Positions 36,878 through 46,446 of a stretch of 64,000 nt of DNA are shown here, piece after piece. A program made the translations under genes and the position numbers. The DNA lies in the NCBI RefSeq assembly GCF_007197645.1, contig NZ_VKGK01000003.1, positions 1-64,000 on the forward strand. The letters are read 5' to 3'. The notes below the pieces were generated by a model. It was given only the letters and a program-made list of their open reading frames with translations, was not told the origin of the DNA and searched no databases. The DNA is from Shewanella hanedai (lineage in GTDB: Bacteria; Pseudomonadota; Gammaproteobacteria; Enterobacterales; Shewanellaceae). Each line of letters starts with the position of its first letter. The stretch's first letter is position 1.

Positions 36878-37420
36878 ATGAGTGTGGAACATTTTAAAGG
36901 TCAATATGAAGTTGAGTTGAAGTATCGATTGAAGTCGAGAGCTGATTTTTTGCGGATATTAAACACGCTCAACTATGAAGTCATGTTTGAAGATAACCTT
37001 GAGTCAGATTGGTATTTTGATACGCCAAAACAGACACTCTTGAGTGATAGTAAGAGCCTTTGCATTCGTGAAATTGAGCCGTCTGGTATCAAGCTGTGGA
37101 TTGTTAAGGGACCGGAAGCTGATCGCTGCGAGGCGACGAACATTACCAATGCAGAATCAGCCAAAAGCATGCTGGTGAATATGGGCTATCAAGTTTTCCT
37201 CTCGATGAAAAAAATACGCAGTATCTATTTTATCGGTCAATATCACCTGACTTTAGATAATCTTGAGGGGATTGGAGACTTTGCTGAGTTTGCCATTATG
37301 ACCGACGACGAGTCACTGATTGCAGATTATAAAGCTGACCTAGAAGGCTTAGCGGGGAAGTTTGGCCTTAACAGCAGTGATCTTGAGTATAAGTCTTATC
37401 GAACTCTTTTCAGTGAATGA
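36878..37420 (+). CDS. cyaB: Class IV adenylate cyclase (CYTH domain)
   Basis: The 180-residue protein is a single CYTH domain. It shows the N-terminal ExExK signature in YEVELKYRL, the segment SDWYFDTPKQTLLSDSKSLCIREI, and a C-terminal acidic strand (LTLDNLEGIGDFAEFAI) as in CyaB of Aeromonas and Yersinia, which makes cAMP from ATP. CYTH proteins can also be thiamine or inorganic triphosphatases, but length and motifs fit the CyaB group. It lies 56 bases after the lipoprotein on the same strand. Confidence 0.85.
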   Translation: MSVEHFKGQYEVELKYRLKSRADFLRILNTLNYEVMFEDNLESDWYFDTPKQTLLSDSKSLCIREIEPSGIKLWIVKGPEADRCEATNITNAESAKSMLVNMGYQVFLSMKKIRSIYFIGQYHLTLDNLEGIGDFAEFAIMTDDESLIADYKADLEGLAGKFGLNSSDLEYKSYRTLFSE

Positions 37421-37502
37421 CATCAATAATTAATGGCTTCTGTACCATAACGATGCGCGTTGTCGTCTATGGTACAGAGTTTTATGTCACAGAACTGCCA
37501 TG

Positions 37503-38270
37503 TTAGCGTTTTACGCAGACAAATATCCCATTGCCAGAGACCTGATCCCATGGGGTGATTTTGTCATAATCATGTTCAAAAATATGTACGTCAAAATAGG
37601 GCTGTAGCAGCTGTTCCAATTCGTCAAAACTGATGGCCACCATCGGGTGTTCATCATGCCAAATTTGAGTTTCTTCTCGTGTGCTTTTTTCAATGCTGAG
37701 TCTCAGTGATTGCCTCTCACCATCGCCGCAATAATTCCAGCCTGAAGTGAACGTAAAATGACAGTCGTCATATTCAGCGGTATGCCTGACTGAAGAGGTG
37801 TTATCTATTTGACTTTTACCCACGGTGTTGAAGCAAAACATTCCGCCTTTACTCAGTGCGTTATGCACACTGGCAATGCACTGCTGTAACTTCTCAATAC
37901 CATCGTTATAGTGAATGGAGTAGAGAAAGCAGGTGATCAAATCCAGTGGTTGCTCAATACTAAAATGGCACATATCCCCTAAGATAAACTCAGCTTCAGG
38001 GCAGCGTATTTGAGCGATATCCAACATCGGCTGATTGATATCTAATCCACGGCTTTGAAAGCCACTATCAATAAAGTGACGAATATGAGGCCCAGTACCA
38101 CAGGCTAAATCAAGATGGGCGACACCGTCATTGCCGAACAGTCGATGTAATCTTCGAACATGGTTGCTTTGTGCTTGGTAATTGATGTCCGCACACATTA
38201 AATCGTAGTAGCCAGATAAATCAGAATATAACGCGGTTGAAGATGCACTTCTACTTTGAGCGAGGGACAC
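37503..38270 (-). CDS. Class I SAM-dependent methyltransferase
   Basis: The 255-residue protein has the Rossmann methyltransferase motifs: HLDLACGTGPHIRHF (motif I), RGLDINQPMLDIA (motif II), FILGDMCHFSIEQPLDLITCFLYSIHY (motif III/IV) and LSKGGMFCFNTVG. The start is GTG with a weak ribosome site. Substrate is unknown: the fold is shared by small-molecule and protein methylases. It is convergent with cyaB and transcribed alone. Confidence 0.85.
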   Translation of the reverse strand: MSLAQSRSASSTALYSDLSGYYDLMCADINYQAQSNHVRRLHRLFGNDGVAHLDLACGTGPHIRHFIDSGFQSRGLDINQPMLDIAQIRCPEAEFILGDMCHFSIEQPLDLITCFLYSIHYNDGIEKLQQCIASVHNALSKGGMFCFNTVGKSQIDNTSSVRHTAEYDDCHFTFTSGWNYCGDGERQSLRLSIEKSTREETQIWHDEHPMVAISFDELEQLLQPYFDVHIFEHDYDKITPWDQVSGNGIFVCVKR

Positions 38271-38620
38271 GGGGTTTTACCAGCAAAATTAAGGGTGGCG
38301 AATATTATATTAATCACCCTAGATTGCGAAGAGAATTGAGATAGGTTCACCTGATGATTTTATCAATAATGTGATGCAACAAACCTTTTAAAGCCTGATG
38401 CTTTTATTTCTTGATAGTGTTGTCCTGTTTACCGACGATTTAGCTAGCTGAAACAGAGCGAATATATGATGCGACGACGAGCTTTTGTGAAGTTGTTTAA
38501 TCTTGAGTTCGGCAATCAAGAGCATGGCTGAGTGACAAAGTACACATAACGAAGCAATAGCTGTGGGAGACGGTTTGAGTTTAAGTATAATCTCGCTCCG
38601 TTTGCCATAGAGAGTAGAAC
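38271..38620. other. Intergenic region
   Basis: 350 bases between divergent genes. No hairpin, repeat or ORF with support was seen; it presumably holds two promoters. Confidence 0.4.
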
Positions 38621-39103
38621 ATGCAACCCCTTTACCTACGAGATGATTGTGTCATCGTTGCGGTCAATGACAGCAATTTAATGCCATTATTAGCCTTATC
38701 TCTAGCACCAGCACAACAAGGGTTTATTGAACCCATAAGTGACTGTTTAGCGGAAGCCAAACAAGAGCATCGCTTTATTCCCGTGGCATTATATTATCAA
38801 CAGCAACTTGTAGGTTTTGCCATGTTCGGGGAGTTTTGTGAGCCGCAACAACGGATTTGGTTTGATCGATTTTTAATTGATATTCACTTCCAAGGTCAAG
38901 GGCTGGGTAGGCGTTTTGCTGAGTTAGTGATGAGTTACTTATATCAACGTTATGCCGTCGTTGAACTTTATTTAAGTGTGTATGCTGACAACCTTCACGC
39001 CATTAAACTATACCAACAACTAGGCTTTATTTTTAATGGCGAACAAGACCACAATGGTGAGTTAGTCATGTGTTGTGTATACCAATCTTCGAATGAAGAT
39101 TGA
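38621..39103 (+). CDS. GNAT N-acetyltransferase (spermine/spermidine-type)
   Basis: The 160-residue protein has the GNAT core WFDRFLIDIHFQGQGLGRRFAELVM (acetyl-CoA loop QGQGLGRR) and the C-terminal LSVYADNLHAIKLYQQLGFIF. The early PISDCLAEAKQ and VALYYQQQLVGFAMFG are typical of the BltD/PaiA-like polyamine acetyltransferases. GAGAGTAG precedes the ATG. The polyamine substrate is likely but not certain. Confidence 0.85.
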   Translation: MQPLYLRDDCVIVAVNDSNLMPLLALSLAPAQQGFIEPISDCLAEAKQEHRFIPVALYYQQQLVGFAMFGEFCEPQQRIWFDRFLIDIHFQGQGLGRRFAELVMSYLYQRYAVVELYLSVYADNLHAIKLYQQLGFIFNGEQDHNGELVMCCVYQSSNED

Positions 39104-39532
39104 TCACATTTTCTTGTATAGCTTTCGGCTGGTTTGATATTTGGTGGTGTATTTGAAGGTCGTATCTTCATGGTTGTTTATTGCCTCCAGCAGGGTATGT
39201 GCAGCTACTTCAGTGACACGACACGAGTATATCCCTATAATCTCGGCCGTGACGTCCATGTCACGAACGGTCACTGCCGCATCTACACCTGATCATCTAT
39301 CTCTTCGATTTGGCTTTACTTGGTAGAATTTTGTAAATCGTTTCTGCACCAAAGTTAGCTAGAGGAAAATTTGTTCACATCCTTGTTTATCAGCGTTTGC
39401 AATAACTCAGCTAATGCAAAATCTGACCCGTAATTTTCTGTTATTTCTGGTTTAACGTCTTAGGAGGTAAATGAAAGAAGGGGTAAGGAAAAGATGCCAG
39501 CAAATATATAACTATATTTACTGGTTGAATAA
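39104..39532. other. Intergenic region carrying a repeat copy
   Basis: Contains the repeat at 39205-39320. The rest is AT-rich with no gene. Confidence 0.5.
39205..39320 (-). repeat. Interspersed repeat, copy A
   Basis: Read on the minus strand, this stretch matches the plus strand at 41480-41590. Shared blocks include GAGATAGA, TCAGGTGT, GCGGC(A/T)GTGACC, GGACG and TATAG in the same order. The two copies are inverted relative to each other and bracket the HipA-like/DUF3037 gene pair. Confidence 0.65.
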
Positions 39533-40375
39533 TTAATTTATGAGTTCAAAAGTCTCATTCTCATGAAGGTTAGATGCAAAGCTATAAATAGCTTTTTTAT
39601 CTTCAAACTGAGTAACATTTACCCCAATATTAAGCATTTCATTTGAAACTTCATTAAAAGCCCTTATGATATTGCTATCTTTTGTCATAGGATTTTCAAC
39701 TGTAAACATCATGTGCTCAGGCTTAATAGTTTTAGCTTGAATCAACCTCTTAACTCGGCTAATCCATTGCTCTCCGTGCTCTATAAGGTTAAGTGGTCTA
39801 GCTTGATCAAAAGCGATAGGTTTTATTACTTTCGTTATGTTACCAATAGAGGCCACAAGAGGCATATTAACTGGCACATAATCAGCAACCAACCTTTGCT
39901 GTTTAAACCTAACATTATCTACATGGGTTTTAAGCTCATGCCTAAGCACTTTGACCATCTGCTGCTCACGATACTCTTTAGTCGCAAAGCTTCTTCCAAT
40001 ATAACGCTCAAAAAGTGCTTCTAATGCGATAGTTGGATCATCACATAACATTGAACTCGTTCCACCGAATGTCATCACACCTTCACGGTAACGAGTAACT
40101 TCCTGAAAAAAGTTTACCTGTTCCCTACCAAGCATTTTTCGTCCAAAGCTACGAACTCGCTCCAACTCTTCAGTAAAACTTCTAAGTGCATTGCTGTATA
40201 ATGCACCATCAAGATCATCAAAAAAGTCAGTCACTCTAGCAAATCGCATTGGCGCTAGCTTGAAATCAACAAACCCTTGCTTTGGGGCGTATAATAAAAT
40301 ACCAACATTTGCAAATTCTTCTGTTTCTGCAAACGGCATAAAACGTATTATTGCGTATTTACATAAGTTGCTCAT
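39533..40375 (-). CDS. DUF3037 family protein
   Basis: The 280-residue protein begins with the DUF3037 signature CKYAIIRFMPFAETEEFANVGILLYAPKQG and continues with DLDGALYSNALRSFTEELERVR. The C-terminal half is family-variable. The function is unknown; the family is recurrently encoded next to HipA-like kinases. The ATG at 40375 overlaps the HipA-like stop (ATGA), so an upstream ATG at 40390 is less likely. The two genes are translationally coupled and flanked by inverted repeat copies, suggesting acquisition as a cassette. Confidence 0.83.
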   Translation of the reverse strand: MSNLCKYAIIRFMPFAETEEFANVGILLYAPKQGFVDFKLAPMRFARVTDFFDDLDGALYSNALRSFTEELERVRSFGRKMLGREQVNFFQEVTRYREGVMTFGGTSSMLCDDPTIALEALFERYIGRSFATKEYREQQMVKVLRHELKTHVDNVRFKQQRLVADYVPVNMPLVASIGNITKVIKPIAFDQARPLNLIEHGEQWISRVKRLIQAKTIKPEHMMFTVENPMTKDSNIIRAFNEVSNEMLNIGVNVTQFEDKKAIYSFASNLHENETFELIN

Positions 40376-41079
40376 TGTATGCCCTCCCAAAAATCAGTGT
40401 GTTTATAGTGAAGCAATACTACTTTGATTTGTGCTTCAATGCTATCGAGATCGAATACTTCAAGCCACTCATCAGGGAGTTGCTCTATTGCTTCTTTAAG
40501 TGTAGCTAAAGAAGCTTTAAAGCGTTCTTCATAAAATTGATTATCGAGGAAATCAATTTTTTCATTCCAAGCTTCAGCCCCGATATGACATTGGTTAAAA
40601 GTATCTAAATCGAAATCAGGTTCGAATGATAAATTATGATCCAACACATAGACCCCATTAGTTTGAGGGTGGATAAACAAGTTAGGGTTCCCACCAAGAG
40701 CCGTTAAATTTCTATCATCATTTCTAATCCAGTAATCAAAGACAAATAGATCGCGGAGTAATTGCTTATCGATACGCTTTCTCTGAGCGACTGTAATATC
40801 TTGAATATTATAGATATACTGTGAAGCAAAACATACACCAGCCCCAAGGTCATCATAATCAAATTCAACAAGTACATTATCAACATACGCGAGTTTAAAG
40901 TCAGGAATTGGAAGACCAAAACCACGACATAAATGCCCGACTAACCATTCTTTTACTAGGCCTGTTCCTGTCGCTCTTGCGCCTTTTACAATATATTTGT
41001 GTCCATCATCAGCTTCACACAAAAAAGGTCCTGTTTGACCTTGTTTCATCTGCCGAATGATCTTGGTGATTCCAATCAT
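40372..41079 (-). CDS. HipA-like kinase
   Basis: The 235-residue protein resembles the compact HipA-like kinases: an N-terminal nucleotide-binding part (GPFLCEADDGHKYIVKGA), VLVEFDYDDLGAG, then the catalytic-loop region FDYWIRNDDRNLTALGGNPNLF and the metal-binding VLDHNLSF. It is half the length of true HipA toxins (about 440 residues) and lacks the HipA N1 barrel. No HipB-type helix-turn-helix gene is beside it; the partner is a DUF3037 gene. Its substrate is unknown. A toxin-antitoxin or defence role is possible but not shown. Confidence 0.82.
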   Translation of the reverse strand: MIGITKIIRQMKQGQTGPFLCEADDGHKYIVKGARATGTGLVKEWLVGHLCRGFGLPIPDFKLAYVDNVLVEFDYDDLGAGVCFASQYIYNIQDITVAQRKRIDKQLLRDLFVFDYWIRNDDRNLTALGGNPNLFIHPQTNGVYVLDHNLSFEPDFDLDTFNQCHIGAEAWNEKIDFLDNQFYEERFKASLATLKEAIEQLPDEWLEVFDLDSIEAQIKVVLLHYKHTDFWEGIQ

Positions 41080-41409
41080 TAAGTCATTCCAAAGAGATCA
41101 CTGTTAGTAACGGTATTATTTTCAGTCAAGTATCACGGTTTTATACATATAAAATCAAATAATTATTCAATAATCGCCTAGTATGATCACCATTACTTCT
41201 AGTTAATTATCCTAAAGCTAACGTGAGTTGCTTTACTTCGTCAGTCATAGCAGCATGGATATACATCACGCAACTTACCTACAGGTAAGGGTGCGGAGCA
41301 AGAATAAACGAAGATACTTTTTCTAATTAATACAAGGCCAGCTAGAGCTAACATTCTAACCAATTCCTGTCCAAAAACGTGTTTTATCACTCGGTAATCA
41401 CATGTGATC

Positions 41410-41454
41410 ACCAAGGGACTTTGTCGTACCTTAACTACCAAGCGACTTTGTCGT
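41410..41454. repeat. Two 18-bp direct repeats
   Basis: ACCAAGGGACTTTGTCGT (41410-41427) and ACCAAGCGACTTTGTCGT (41437-41454) differ at one base and are 27 bp apart centre to centre. They lie next to a palindrome about 330 bp upstream of the HipA-like start. Confidence 0.75.
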
Positions 41455-41479
41455 TTCATTCATTAGACGTTACAACATG

Positions 41480-41590
41480 AATCTAATTCGAGAGATAGAC
41501 ACTCAGGTGTGAACGCGGCTGTGACCTTCGACGGCAAGGACGCTGTCGTAGAGGCTATAGACGTCAATGAAGGCATGCTTACCTGACAAT
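41480..41590 (+). repeat. Interspersed repeat, copy B
   Basis: Inverted relative copy of 39205-39320 with the same order of conserved blocks (GAGATAGA, TCAGGTGT, GCGGCTGTGACC, TATAGACGTCAATGAAG). It lies just outside the 3' end of xseA. Confidence 0.65.
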
Positions 41591-41649
41591 AACCCAATAC
41601 CAATTCAGCCCAAACAAAGAGACTTGGAAACTTATTATCCGATAAGTGA

Positions 41650-42978
41650 CTAAAGCACCTTAGAGCGAAGCTCGCCATCGAGCAATTTTGTGGTGAGCAG
41701 ATCGCCTGTTTTGACATCTGCAGCATCCAGTAACACCTTACCTGCCGCATCTTGTGTGATGCTGTAACCGCGGCTTAGCGTGGCAAGCGGGCTGACTGTT
41801 TGCAGTTGATGGGCGCTATTTTTCAATCTCATCTCGACATCATGTAACTTGTCTTTCATGCCATCGTTTAAACGCGTGGTTAAATAATCAAGACGCTTAG
41901 ATTCTAGGGTTAATCTGTGCTCAGGAGATTGTTGGCTGAGTCTATGGTGCAAGTTTTGTTGCTTGATGGTCAAGGTATGTAATCGGGTGTTGAGTGCAGC
42001 GTTAAGGCGTAGCTGCATCTCATCAAATCTTTGTTCGAACTGCTCTAGCGTGCGTTTAGGATCTTGTCGATGGAGACGATTCTCCAGATTGCTGGTTCTT
42101 TGAATTGTTTTCAGCTGGTAGTGTTGCCAACTTTGCTTCAATCGAGATAAACCTGCTGCCAGTTTATGAGCTTTGTCGTCGGCATCCTTTGAAAGCAGCT
42201 CAGCGCCTGCTGAAGGAGTCGGCGCTCTTACATCGGCGACGTAGTCACTGATGGTGGTATCCACTTCATGGCCAACGGCTGAGACGACGGGCAGGGCACT
42301 GTTGTAGATGGTGTGGGCGAGATCTTCGCTATTAAAGCACCACAGATCTTCAAGAGAACCACCACCACGGGTGAGCAGTAATACATCGACCTCTTGTCTG
42401 GCATTGGCCACTTCGATGGCGCGGCAGATAAGTTTGGCAGCGGGCTCGCCCTGAACTTGGGTCGGATAGACTACTACCTCGATAGAGGGGTCACGTCTGG
42501 CTAAGACATTGAGTACATCTCTGAGTGCGGCGCCAGTGGCTGAGGTGATGACACCAATTTTATTAATGTTGGCTGGCAATGGGCGTTTGGTGTCGGTGGC
42601 AAATAGGCCTTCTGCAGCGAGCTTCATTTTTAACGCTTCATACTGCTGAGCTAACATGCCATCGCCTGCTGGCATCATCGATTCAAGAATAAGCTGATAA
42701 TCGCCTCTTGGCTCATAAACACTGATCGAACCTTTTACCAATACTTGTTGGCCGTTGATGGGCTTAAAGGTGACAGAGCGATTCTTGCCTTTGAACATGG
42801 CACAGCGAATTTGCGCGAAGTGGTCTTTAAGAGTTAAGTACCAATGGCCTGAACCGGGGGCAGCAAAGTTCGATATCTCCGCATTTAGCCAAACTTTACC
42901 CAATTCTCCTTCGAGAAGTTGACGAACCTCTCCATTGAGACGGGAGACGGTGTAAACGTTATTTTTTGGCTTATTCAT
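41650..42978 (-). CDS. xseA: Exodeoxyribonuclease VII large subunit
   Basis: XseA is the catalytic subunit of the single-strand nuclease exonuclease VII. The 442 residues contain the N-terminal OB fold ([31 protein letters not shown]), the catalytic core ([67 protein letters not shown]) and the long coiled-coil C-terminus. It is divergent from guaB as in many gammaproteobacteria. The small subunit gene is not in the window. Confidence 0.96.
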   Translation of the reverse strand: MNKPKNNVYTVSRLNGEVRQLLEGELGKVWLNAEISNFAAPGSGHWYLTLKDHFAQIRCAMFKGKNRSVTFKPINGQQVLVKGSISVYEPRGDYQLILESMMPAGDGMLAQQYEALKMKLAAEGLFATDTKRPLPANINKIGVITSATGAALRDVLNVLARRDPSIEVVVYPTQVQGEPAAKLICRAIEVANARQEVDVLLLTRGGGSLEDLWCFNSEDLAHTIYNSALPVVSAVGHEVDTTISDYVADVRAPTPSAGAELLSKDADDKAHKLAAGLSRLKQSWQHYQLKTIQRTSNLENRLHRQDPKRTLEQFEQRFDEMQLRLNAALNTRLHTLTIKQQNLHHRLSQQSPEHRLTLESKRLDYLTTRLNDGMKDKLHDVEMRLKNSAHQLQTVSPLATLSRGYSITQDAAGKVLLDAADVKTGDLLTTKLLDGELRSKVL

Positions 42979-43018
42979 CAGTTTTTCACGCTTAATGGCA
43001 CTTTTTTACTATTTTCCA

Positions 43019-43047
43019 TTTACCAAGCCAAATATGCAAGGTATAAT
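43019..43047 (+). promoter_or_regulatory. Putative sigma-70 promoter for guaB
   Basis: TTTACC (43019-43024) and a perfect TATAAT (43042-43047) are spaced by 17 bases, 51 bases ahead of the guaB ATG. Confidence 0.7.
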
Positions 43048-43098
43048 CTCGCCGCAATATTTTCACCTTTATTTACTACTCTCTTGGGGAGATGTTGC

Positions 43099-44571
43099 AT
43101 GTTAAGATTAAAAAAAGAAGCACTTACTTTTGATGATGTGTTGCTGGTTCCAGCACACTCTACCGTTCTCCCTAATACTGCCATTCTCAAGACTCGTCTG
43201 ACTAATACGATAGAACTGAACACACCTATTGTGTCTGCAGCCATGGATACCGTGACTGAAGCTCGCTTAGCGATCGCGATCGCTCAAGAAGGTGGACTCG
43301 GTTTTATTCATAAGAATATGACGATTGAGCAACAGGCCGAAGAAGTTCGTAAGGTTAAAATTTACGAAGCGGGTATTGTTCAACAGCCTGTCACCGTAAC
43401 GCCGGCAACCACTCTTGATGAGCTTAAAGTACTGACAGAGAAAAATGGGTTCGCCGGTTATCCTGTCGTGAATGATGCACACGAACTTGTGGGTATCATA
43501 ACTGGTCGTGATGTGCGTTTTATCACTGATTGGAGCCGTACAGTTGATAAGGTGATGACACCTAAAGATCGTCTTGTGACGGTACTTGAAGGGACTAAGC
43601 TAGATGAAGTTCAAACACTCATGCATTCTCATCGTGTTGAGAAAGTGCTCGTGGTTGATGCCAACTTTAAGCTTAAAGGCCTTATTACAGTTAAAGATTT
43701 CCAAAAAGCTGAGCGTAAGCCGAATGCATGTAAGGATGAGTTAGGTCGTCTGCGTGTTGGTGCTGCGGTTGGCGCAGGTCCTGGTAACGAAGAGCGTGTT
43801 GATGCTCTAGTTGCTGCTGGCGTTGATATCTTGCTTATCGACTCTTCACATGGCCATTCAGAAGGCGTGTTACAGCGTATTCGTGACACTCGCGCTAAGT
43901 ATCCTGATCTTCAAATCGTGGGTGGCAACGTGGCTACTGCCGAAGGTGCATTAGCCCTTGTAGAAGCCGGTGTTAACGCGGTTAAAGTCGGTATCGGCCC
44001 TGGTTCTATCTGTACCACTCGTATCGTTACTGGTGTCGGTGTACCACAGATAACGGCAGTGTCTGATGCCGCTGAAGCGGTTAAACATCTCAATATTCCG
44101 GTTATCGCCGATGGTGGTATTCGTTTCTCTGGTGACCTAGCGAAAGCATTAGCTGCCGGTGCATCATGCATTATGGCGGGTTCTATGTTTGCTGGTACAG
44201 ATGAAGCGCCTGGTGAAACAGAACTTTATAATGGCCGTGCTTATAAGTCATACCGTGGTATGGGCTCATTAGGTGCAATGACTCAGACTCAAGGTTCTTC
44301 AGATCGTTACTTCCAAAGTGACAATGCTGCTGACAAGCTTGTGCCTGAAGGTATTGAAGGTCGTGTTGCTTACAAAGGCAAGCTGAAAGAGATTATCCAT
44401 CAGCACATGGGCGGTTTACGTTCGTGCATGGGTCTTACCGGTTGTGCAACCATTAAAGAGCTTAATGAAAAAGCGGAATTTGTAAAAATTACCTCTGCGG
44501 GTATGGGCGAGTCTCATGTTCACGATGTAACGATTAGCAAAGAAGCACCGAACTATAGCTTTGGTTCATAA
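43099..44571 (+). CDS. guaB: Inosine-5'-monophosphate dehydrogenase
   Basis: GuaB oxidises IMP to XMP, the committed step to GMP. The 490-residue protein starts with [17 protein letters not shown] and contains a CBS pair (about 95-205: [41 protein letters not shown]). The catalytic loop [19 protein letters not shown] holds the active-site Cys, and the flap has RGMGSLGAM. The frame is open further upstream to 42919, but ATG 43099 with GGGGAGAT upstream fits the family. It forms an operon with guaA. Confidence 0.97.
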   Translation: MLRLKKEALTFDDVLLVPAHSTVLPNTAILKTRLTNTIELNTPIVSAAMDTVTEARLAIAIAQEGGLGFIHKNMTIEQQAEEVRKVKIYEAGIVQQPVTVTPATTLDELKVLTEKNGFAGYPVVNDAHELVGIITGRDVRFITDWSRTVDKVMTPKDRLVTVLEGTKLDEVQTLMHSHRVEKVLVVDANFKLKGLITVKDFQKAERKPNACKDELGRLRVGAAVGAGPGNEERVDALVAAGVDILLIDSSHGHSEGVLQRIRDTRAKYPDLQIVGGNVATAEGALALVEAGVNAVKVGIGPGSICTTRIVTGVGVPQITAVSDAAEAVKHLNIPVIADGGIRFSGDLAKALAAGASCIMAGSMFAGTDEAPGETELYNGRAYKSYRGMGSLGAMTQTQGSSDRYFQSDNAADKLVPEGIEGRVAYKGKLKEIIHQHMGGLRSCMGLTGCATIKELNEKAEFVKITSAGMGESHVHDVTISKEAPNYSFGS

Positions 44572-44594
44572 CTAAATCTGTAAAAAGATGATTG

Positions 44595-44621
44595 AGACGG
44601 GCGACATTGTGTCGCCCGTCT
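44595..44621. other. Intercistronic hairpin in guaBA
   Basis: AGACGGGCGACA (44595-44606) pairs perfectly with TGTCGCCCGTCT (44610-44621) around a three-base loop. No T run follows. It may stabilise the guaB message or partially attenuate guaA. Confidence 0.75.
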
Positions 44622-44701
44622 GTTAATCCATTTTAGTCAACCTTAGTCTCAACCTGAGCTGAAGTTGATATTGGCAATTTAGACAAAATAAAGGTTTCTC
44701 C

Positions 44702-46279
44702 ATGAGCAATATTCATGAGCATAAGATCCTAATCTTAGATTTTGGTTCTCAGTACACTCAGCTGATCGCACGTCGTATTCGTGAAATAGGTGTTTACTGT
44801 GAACTTTGGGCTTGGGATGTTTCTGAAGCACAAATTAAAGAGTTCGCACCAAACGGCATCATCCTAGCGGGTGGTCCTGAAAGTGTCACAGCAGAAGACT
44901 CTCCACGTGCACCGGAATATGTTTTTAATGCTGGTATCCCTGTACTTGGGATCTGTTACGGCATGCAAACCATGTCAGAACAGCTTGGTGGTAAAGTTAT
45001 CCAAGGCGTTGGTGAAGGTGAATTTGGTTATGCGCAGGTTGAACTTCAGACTCAGTCTGAACTGTTCAAGAGTATCGAAGATGCGATCAGTGATTCAGGA
45101 AAGCCTCTGTTAGATGTGTGGATGAGCCACGGTGATAAAGTCTCTGAAATCCCAGAAGGTTTCGTTGCTGTTGCGACCACAGCCACTTGTCCGTATGCGG
45201 CTATGGCTAACGAAGATAAAAAATTCTACGGCGTACAGTTCCACCCTGAAGTGACACATACTCGTCAGGGTAAGCGTATGCTTGAGCATTTTGCACTGGA
45301 CATTTGTCAGTGTGAAGCGAACTGGAAACCATCATCAATTATCGAAGATGCAATCGAAAAGCTGAAGCTACAGATTGGTGACGATGAAGTGATTTTGGGC
45401 TTATCGGGTGGTGTTGATTCATCAGTTGTTGCTATGTTGCTTCACCGTGCTATCGGTGACAAGTTGACCTGTGTATTTGTCGACAATGGCTTACTGCGTC
45501 TTAATGAAGCAGAGCAAGTGATGGATATGTTTGGCGATCACTTCGGACTTAATATTGTCCATGTGAATGCTGAAAATCGCTTTTTAGATGCGATGAAAGG
45601 TGAAGCTGAACCTGAAGCTAAACGTAAAATTATCGGCCGTGTGTTTGTCGAGATTTTCGATGAAGAATCTAAGAAGTGTGTTAATGCCAAATGGCTTGCT
45701 CAAGGCACTATCTACCCAGATGTGATTGAATCTGCAGGCAGCGCAACCGGTAAAGCTCATGTGATTAAATCACACCATAACGTTGGCGGATTGCCAGATG
45801 ATATGGAGATGGGACTGGTTGAGCCATTGCGTGAATTGTTTAAAGATGAAGTGCGCAAGATTGGTCTAGAGCTAGGTCTACCTTATGACATGCTTTATCG
45901 TCACCCGTTCCCTGGCCCTGGTCTAGGTGTACGTGTATTAGGTGAGGTGAAGAAAGAGTATTGCGATCTACTTCGTCTTGCTGACGCTATCTTTATCGAA
46001 GAGCTGCACAATGCCGACCTTTACAACAAAGTGAGCCAAGCATTTACTGTTTTCCTTCCTGTACGCTCAGTTGGCGTGATGGGTGATGGCCGTAAATACG
46101 ATTGGGTCGTCTCATTGCGTGCTGTTGAGACCATTGACTTTATGACAGCTCATTGGGCACATCTTCCTTATGATTTCCTCGGTCGTGTATCGAACCGTAT
46201 TATCAATGAAGTCGATGGCATCTCTCGCGTTGTTTATGATATATCAGGTAAGCCACCTGCCACTATTGAGTGGGAATAA
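44702..46279 (+). CDS. guaA: GMP synthase (glutamine-hydrolysing)
   Basis: GuaA aminates XMP to GMP. The class I glutamine amidotransferase domain covers about 1-200 ([17 protein letters not shown]; nucleophile Cys in [19 protein letters not shown]). The ATP-pyrophosphatase domain follows with the P-loop [11 protein letters not shown], and the C-terminal dimerisation domain has [22 protein letters not shown] and ends PATIEWE. It is 525 residues, the standard length. It is the second gene of guaBA, 130 bases after guaB, and ends at a strong terminator. Confidence 0.97.
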   Translation: MSNIHEHKILILDFGSQYTQLIARRIREIGVYCELWAWDVSEAQIKEFAPNGIILAGGPESVTAEDSPRAPEYVFNAGIPVLGICYGMQTMSEQLGGKVIQGVGEGEFGYAQVELQTQSELFKSIEDAISDSGKPLLDVWMSHGDKVSEIPEGFVAVATTATCPYAAMANEDKKFYGVQFHPEVTHTRQGKRMLEHFALDICQCEANWKPSSIIEDAIEKLKLQIGDDEVILGLSGGVDSSVVAMLLHRAIGDKLTCVFVDNGLLRLNEAEQVMDMFGDHFGLNIVHVNAENRFLDAMKGEAEPEAKRKIIGRVFVEIFDEESKKCVNAKWLAQGTIYPDVIESAGSATGKAHVIKSHHNVGGLPDDMEMGLVEPLRELFKDEVRKIGLELGLPYDMLYRHPFPGPGLGVRVLGEVKKEYCDLLRLADAIFIEELHNADLYNKVSQAFTVFLPVRSVGVMGDGRKYDWVVSLRAVETIDFMTAHWAHLPYDFLGRVSNRIINEVDGISRVVYDISGKPPATIEWE

Positions 46280-46312
46280 TCAACTAAAGTGAATCTTCAC
46301 TGTTAGTGAAAT

Positions 46313-46350
46313 AAAAGGGTTAGTGTATTCAATACACTAACCCTTTTTTT
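46313..46350 (+). terminator. Terminator after guaA
   Basis: GGGTTAGTGTATT (46317-46329) pairs with AATACACTAACCC (46331-46343), with A on the left and seven T on the right. Confidence 0.9.
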
Positions 46351-46446
46351 ATGCCTGTAGTTTCCCTCCTGTCTAATCTCTTTAATCGCGAAGCCTTCAA
46401 ACCTTTCATATACTTAAAAAATCAACATTAAAATTAAAAAATTAGG

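Larger units (their letters stand above)
41080..41649. other. Intergenic region upstream of the HipA-like operon
   Basis: Contains an exact 12-base palindrome ATCACATGTGAT (41397-41408), two 18-bp direct repeats (41410-41454) and the repeat copy B (41480-41590). No gene was seen. Confidence 0.55.

Noticed and set aside
39141..39326. 61-codon frame upstream of the DUF3037 gene
   Set aside because: It is the translation of the interspersed repeat copy A.
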